A stretch of DNA of 64,000 nt, from positions 36,748-100,747 of the forward strand of contig DASVDZ010000031.1 in assembly GCA_036380835.1 (NCBI GenBank), read 5' to 3'. The position numbers and the translations under genes are program-made. Below are positions 60,737 to 64,000 of the stretch, piece by piece (position 1 is the first letter of the stretch; each line of letters opens with the position of its first letter). Below the pieces are notes generated by a model. The model saw nothing but the letters and a program-made list of their open reading frames with translations, was not told where the DNA came from and did not search any database. This DNA is from DASQJL01 sp036380835 (GTDB lineage: Bacteria; Eisenbacteria; RBG-16-71-46; SZUA-252).

Positions 60737-62479
60737 TTATCGGCTGAACAGGACGACCTTCGCACTCCGTGTGTCTCCCCCACTCTGGAGCCGCGCGAAG
60801 TAGACCCCCGACGCGAGGCGCGCGCCCCGATCGTCGCGGCCGTCCCAGCGCACCAGGTGTGGTCCGGCGAGCAGGCCCCCGTCGGCAAGCGTGCGGACGC
60901 GGCGCCCTGAGACATCATACACCTCGAGTCTCGCGGGGCCATCGGCGGGCAGGGTGAAGCGCATCGCCGCTGAGGCCGTGACCGGATTCGGCCCCGCGAC
61001 GAGCGCGAACGAAGGCGCGCCCCCCGCCTCGGCGACCGCGGTCGGAACGGTGCTCACGGCCCGGTACGCGTTCACCTTGACGCCGATCGGCTCGTCGTAC
61101 GCGACGGCGTCCCCCGTCGCGATCATGTGGCGGATCACCGTCTCCGGGGTGAGATACGGGAATCGATGCCGCACGAGCGCGCACACGCCCGCCGTCAGCG
61201 GGCAGGAGAACGACGTGCCGTCGCCGTACATGTACGGGTTCACGCCGTCCCAGCCGAAGAAGAAGATGTAGAAGAGCTGGTCGAGGTCGGTCAGCGTGTA
61301 GTTCTGCGCGATGGTGGACCACATCGTGGCCCCCGGCGCGGCGACGTCCACCCACGAGCCGAAGTTCGAGAAGGAGGCCCGCGCGTTCGTGTCGTCGGTG
61401 GCCCCCACCGCGAGCACGTGGTCGCAGGCCGCCGGATACGTGCGCACGCTGTCGCCGTCGTTCCCCGCCGCCGCGACGCAGAGCGTGCCGGACTGGGTCG
61501 CCATGTCCACGAGCGCCTGGAAGTACTCCGGAACGCCCGGATCGCCGGGCCCGCCGAAGCTCATCGAGATGACGGACGCGCCCTGATCCACCGCGTAGGC
61601 GAACGCGCTCGCGATCGCGCTCGACGTGAGGCCGCTGTCCGGGTTCGAGACCTTGAGCGGCATGATGCGGCAGTTCCAGGAGGCGCCCGCGATCCCGTCG
61701 TCGTTGTTGGTCGCGGCCGCCGCGATCCCCGCGCAGAAGGTGCCGTGGAACCCCACGTCGAGCCCCGACGCGGCGTCGACCGTGTACTCGGGCTTCGGGT
61801 CGTTGTCGCCGACGCCGAAGTCCCACCCTTCCACGTCGTCCACGAGCCCGTTGCCGTCGTCGTCGAGACCGTTCCCCGGGATCTCGCCTGGGTTGTGCCA
61901 GATCTTGCTCGCGAGGTCGGGATGCGACGTGTCCACGCCCGTGTCGACGATCGCGATCACGACGGAGGTGTCGCCGCGCTCCACGTCCCAGGCATAGGGC
62001 AGCCGGATGTCCGCGAAGCTCCCGTCGTCCACGTACCACTGGTAGACGAGGTAGAGGTCGCTCGGGGTCGTCGCGAAGAGGCCGAAGCGGTAGTCGGGGC
62101 TCGCGGCGCGGACCGCGCCGGTCGCCTCGAGGTCGCGCGAGGCGGCGACCGGGTCGAATCCCGGGCGCGAGGAGGTGAGCTCCCAGATCCGCTCCCGGCG
62201 AGCGGCGCCGGGGCGTGGGATGGGGCCCAGGCGGCGAGCGCGATCGAGGCCTCGGCGCCCGAGGGCGGCCGATACGCGGGCGTCACGCGAGAACGCGGCG
62301 CCCCCCGGCGCGACGTCGAGCGCGCCGTCATCCGCGATGACGACGATCCGCCCGGGCGCGAACGAGAGCGAGGCCGGCGTGCGGGGCGGCGTGGCGGCGG
62401 CGGCCGTGGGCGTTTGGAAGGAGGCAAGTGCGATCGCGACGATCGCGGTGGAGATGACTCGAGGGGGGTAGCGAGTCAT
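60737..62479 (-). CDS. Subtilisin-family (S8) protease with FlgD/T9SS-like C-terminal domain
   Basis: A 580-residue secreted protease. A signal peptide (residues 8-30) and a propeptide-like segment precede the catalytic domain with Asp179 (AIVDTGVD), His245 (GFHGTFCAG), Asn340 (AAAGND) and Ser423 (GDGTSFSCPL). A calcium-type loop GNGLDDDGNGLVDD follows the Asp. The last 85 residues (GPNPVTASAAMRFTLPADG, LEVYDVSGRRVRTLADG, GARLASGVYFARLQSG) form the FlgD Ig-like/T9SS-type sorting domain common in the FCB group. ATG 62479 follows a GGAGG site. It suggests surface or extracellular sorting. Confidence 0.92.
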   Translation of the reverse strand: MTRYPPRVISTAIVAIALASFQTPTAAAATPPRTPASLSFAPGRIVVIADDGALDVAPGGAAFSRDARVSAALGRRGLDRARRLGPIPRPGAARRERIWELTSSRPGFDPVAASRDLEATGAVRAASPDYRFGLFATTPSDLYLVYQWYVDDGSFADIRLPYAWDVERGDTSVVIAIVDTGVDTSHPDLASKIWHNPGEIPGNGLDDDGNGLVDDVEGWDFGVGDNDPKPEYTVDAASGLDVGFHGTFCAGIAAAATNNDDGIAGASWNCRIMPLKVSNPDSGLTSSAIASAFAYAVDQGASVISMSFGGPGDPGVPEYFQALVDMATQSGTLCVAAAGNDGDSVRTYPAACDHVLAVGATDDTNARASFSNFGSWVDVAAPGATMWSTIAQNYTLTDLDQLFYIFFFGWDGVNPYMYGDGTSFSCPLTAGVCALVRHRFPYLTPETVIRHMIATGDAVAYDEPIGVKVNAYRAVSTVPTAVAEAGGAPSFALVAGPNPVTASAAMRFTLPADGPARLEVYDVSGRRVRTLADGGLLAGPHLVRWDGRDDRGARLASGVYFARLQSGGDTRSAKVVLFSR

Positions 62480-62586
62480 GGGACCTCCTGGGGCGGCTAC
62501 AGCGGGACTCGGACCAACGGTTCAATATCGGCAGGTTTGGAAAGCGGCATTAGCCGAAAGCGGAGCGCGTGGTCGGTGGATGGGTG

Positions 62587-62659
62587 TGGGCCGTGCTGGA
62601 CTCGAACCAGCGACTCCCTGCTTAAAAGGCAGGTGCTCTACCACCTGAGCTAACGGCCC
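62587..62659 (-). tRNA. tRNA-Lys (anticodon UUU)
   Basis: A complete cloverleaf reads on the minus strand. The acceptor GGGCCGT pairs with ACGGCCC, the D-arm is AGCTCAGGTGGTAGAGCA, the anticodon stem-loop is CTGCCTTTTAAGCAG with TTT, and the T-arm is CTGGTTCGAGTCCAG. CCA is not encoded, unlike the tRNA-Glu gene. Confidence 0.95.
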
Positions 62660-62758
62660 ATCTCTTGAAGAGACTGGACCTTAGCACGATTCCCCTCTGG
62701 CCCGCAGAGCGGGGGTGCTCGCGCGATCGCCGAGCGCCCATAACTACAAATTGTATAA

Positions 62759-62770
62759 CGATTTAAATCG
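62759..62770. promoter_or_regulatory. AT-rich palindrome upstream of the TolB-like gene
   Basis: CGATTTAAATCG is a perfect 12-base palindrome next to TTGTATAACG, in a strikingly AT-rich island within GC-rich DNA, about 90 bases before the GTG at 62859. It may be a regulator site or promoter -10 region for that gene, but no -35 is convincing. Confidence 0.35.
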
Positions 62771-62858
62771 GTGATCCCGCGCGACGGTCGAGCCGATAGA
62801 ACAGAAGACACATTCCTCGCCTCAGAAGGCCCGCGGACCACATCGGGGGTGCATCGTC

Positions 62859-63716
62859 GTGACCGCACGAAGATTGCTTGCGTTCGCCGCCTTGTCCATC
62901 GTCCTGACCGGCTGCTTCTCGCGGCGCGGCGGCACCGTCGGACCCTTTCCCGAGCCGCCCGCGGCCCCCGGGATCGTGGTCTTCGCGAGCAACCGGGACG
63001 AGGGGCACGGCGAGATCTACTCGATGCTGGACGACGGGACGCACGTGACCCGCCTCACCTTCAACGGGGTCCAGGACGCGGCGCCGCTTCTCTCCCCCGA
63101 CGGCACGAAGATCACGTTCAGGCGCGAGCTCAATCCGGCCAACGTGTTCCTGATGAACGTGGACGGCTCGGGCGCGGTCGGGCTCGCTCCCGGGAAGCGC
63201 GCGGAGTGGTCGCCGGACGGATCGAAGCTCGCGCTCGTCGCGGACAGCCTTGGCGTCATGAACTCCGACGGCACCGGGCTCCACGTGTTCAACGCCGGCG
63301 CGTCCTACGTCGCGTGGAGCCCCGACGGGACCCAGCTCGCCTACGTCTCGACGGGCCTCGACGGCCAGGCCACGAACGACATCTACACGATCGGCTCGAA
63401 CGGGGCCGGACCGCAGCGCGTCACGAGCGACGGCGTGGCGAAGACCTCCCTCTCCTGGTCGCCCGACGGGACGAAGCTCCTCTACTGCGCGACGCAGAGC
63501 GTGTACGTGATCAACGTGGATGGAACCGGACTCGCGTCGCCCTGCGTCGGGCGGGACGCCCGCTGGTCCCCCGACGGGCAGCGGATCATTCTCGTGACCG
63601 AGCAGTACGACGGGAACGAGGAGATCTACACCATGCGGCCCGACGGGACCGATCCGAAGAACCTCACCAGGAACGCGGCCAACGACTCGGATCCGGACTG
63701 GGGGCCCCGCCAGTAG
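62859..63716 (+). CDS. TolB-like beta-propeller lipoprotein
   Basis: A 285-residue exported protein with lipobox LSIVLTGCFSR (Cys19). The rest is five or six WD40-like/TolB PD40 repeats: SPDGTKITF, SPDGSKLAL, SPDGTQLAY, SPDGTKLLY, SPDGQRIIL, each preceded by a DG-rich turn such as NSDGTGLH or NVDGSGAV. Such propellers bind proteins at the outer membrane or periplasm; TolB itself is longer and has an N-terminal domain lacking here. GTG 62859 is the start. It is separated from the convergent kinase gene by 49 bases. Confidence 0.88.
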   Translation: MTARRLLAFAALSIVLTGCFSRRGGTVGPFPEPPAAPGIVVFASNRDEGHGEIYSMLDDGTHVTRLTFNGVQDAAPLLSPDGTKITFRRELNPANVFLMNVDGSGAVGLAPGKRAEWSPDGSKLALVADSLGVMNSDGTGLHVFNAGASYVAWSPDGTQLAYVSTGLDGQATNDIYTIGSNGAGPQRVTSDGVAKTSLSWSPDGTKLLYCATQSVYVINVDGTGLASPCVGRDARWSPDGQRIILVTEQYDGNEEIYTMRPDGTDPKNLTRNAANDSDPDWGPRQ

Positions 63717-63765
63717 AGACGGGCGCGAGAGGGGACGCGAGGAGGAGCCGGGGCGGCGTCCCGGA

Positions 63766-64000
63766 TCAGCGGCGGTCGGGGGCTTCCGCGCCGAGCCGCA
63801 GATCCTCGGCCACGACGTGGCCCGAATCTTCCGCGACGGGCAGCTGGAGCGTGAAGCGCGCTCCGCCGGAATCGAGGTTCTCGGCGGTGAGGACGCCTTC
63901 GTGGGCGCGCACGATCGCCCGGGCGATGACGAGGCTGAGCCCGTGCCCGGGGGATTCCCGGGCGACCTCCGCCAGCGCGAGGCCCTCGGCGACTCGCTGG
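63766..64000 (-). CDS. Sensor histidine kinase, C-terminal fragment
   Basis: The last 78 codons of a gene entering from the right edge. The translation QRVAEGLALAEVARESPGHGLSLVIARAIVRAHEG contains the G2-box of the HATPase domain (GHGLSLVIARAIVRAHEG), followed by the final strands GARFTLQLPVAED. This identifies a two-component histidine kinase. The C-terminal tail VVAEDLRLGAEAPDRR is short. The sensor and phosphoacceptor parts lie outside the window. Confidence 0.88.
   Translation of the reverse strand, partial: QRVAEGLALAEVARESPGHGLSLVIARAIVRAHEGVLTAENLDSGGARFTLQLPVAEDSGHVVAEDLRLGAEAPDRR

Noticed and set aside
1..64000. Insertion sequences, prophage, CRISPR arrays or integrated elements
   Set aside because: No transposase, integrase, phage or repeat-spacer structure was found; both tRNA genes have no integrase nearby and no duplicated 3' ends.

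Overview
The window is a GC-rich (roughly 70 %) bacterial chromosome segment with dense, mostly short operons, very frequent 1-11 nt gene overlaps and many GTG/TTG starts. No insertion sequences, phage genes, CRISPR arrays or rRNA are visible. Lipoprotein signals, an RND/TolC efflux system and many multihaem c-type cytochromes indicate a diderm. One secreted subtilase ends in a FlgD/T9SS-like C-terminal domain, which is common in the FCB group. An uncultivated FCB-related lineage such as candidate phylum Eisenbacteria would fit, but that is inference from gene style, not from a marker gene.

Layout. 1-7.6 kb: a partial secreted protein, a GH113-like glycosidase, a class I aminotransferase, and a minus-strand tyrosine/homogentisate catabolic operon (hpd, FAH-family hydrolase, hmgA, flavin reductase, inositol-phosphatase-like). 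7.8-9.9 kb: an orphan cytochrome oxidase subunit III, a lipoprotein and a zincin. 9.9-17 kb: TolC, adaptor and RND efflux operon, then an HtrA-like protease. 17-22.7 kb: a monoacylglycerol-lipase-like hydrolase facing a glpD-glpK operon, a YdfG-like dehydrogenase and a methyltransferase. 22.8-23.3 kb: a cold-shock gene whose leader holds a promoter and an intrinsic terminator. 23.3-32 kb: ATP-grasp ligase, DMFase-like lipoprotein, double M16 peptidase, ferritin, subtilase and tRNA-Glu. 32-40 kb: membrane protein, lipoproteins, gcdH, an MFS transporter, rarA and a DUF4097 protein. 40-46.4 kb: YchF-like ATPase, a thioredoxin-fold lipoprotein with in-frame UGA at the redox cysteine (candidate selenoprotein), a second GH113-like glycosidase, zinc ribbon, BshB1-like deacetylase, DUF255 protein and a YkgJ-type cysteine-cluster protein.

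46.5-58.9 kb is the most distinctive region. Two paralogous monohaem cytochromes c flank a LuxR-type regulator with a degenerate receiver. They precede a seven-gene, overlapping plus-strand operon: a 19-haem cytochrome, a cytochrome b561-like subunit, a 13-haem cytochrome fused to a b-type domain, a Rieske protein, a bc-type cytochrome b, a 9-haem cytochrome and an 18-haem NapC/NirT-type cytochrome. Together these carry 59 CxxCH motifs. I read this as a quinone-linked electron-transfer complex in which multihaem cytochromes replace cytochrome c1/f, probably feeding a periplasmic or extracellular acceptor. The acceptor cannot be read from the sequence.

59-64 kb: DUF1203 protein, a secreted hypothetical, a sortable subtilase, tRNA-Lys, a TolB-like beta-propeller lipoprotein and the C-terminus of a histidine kinase.
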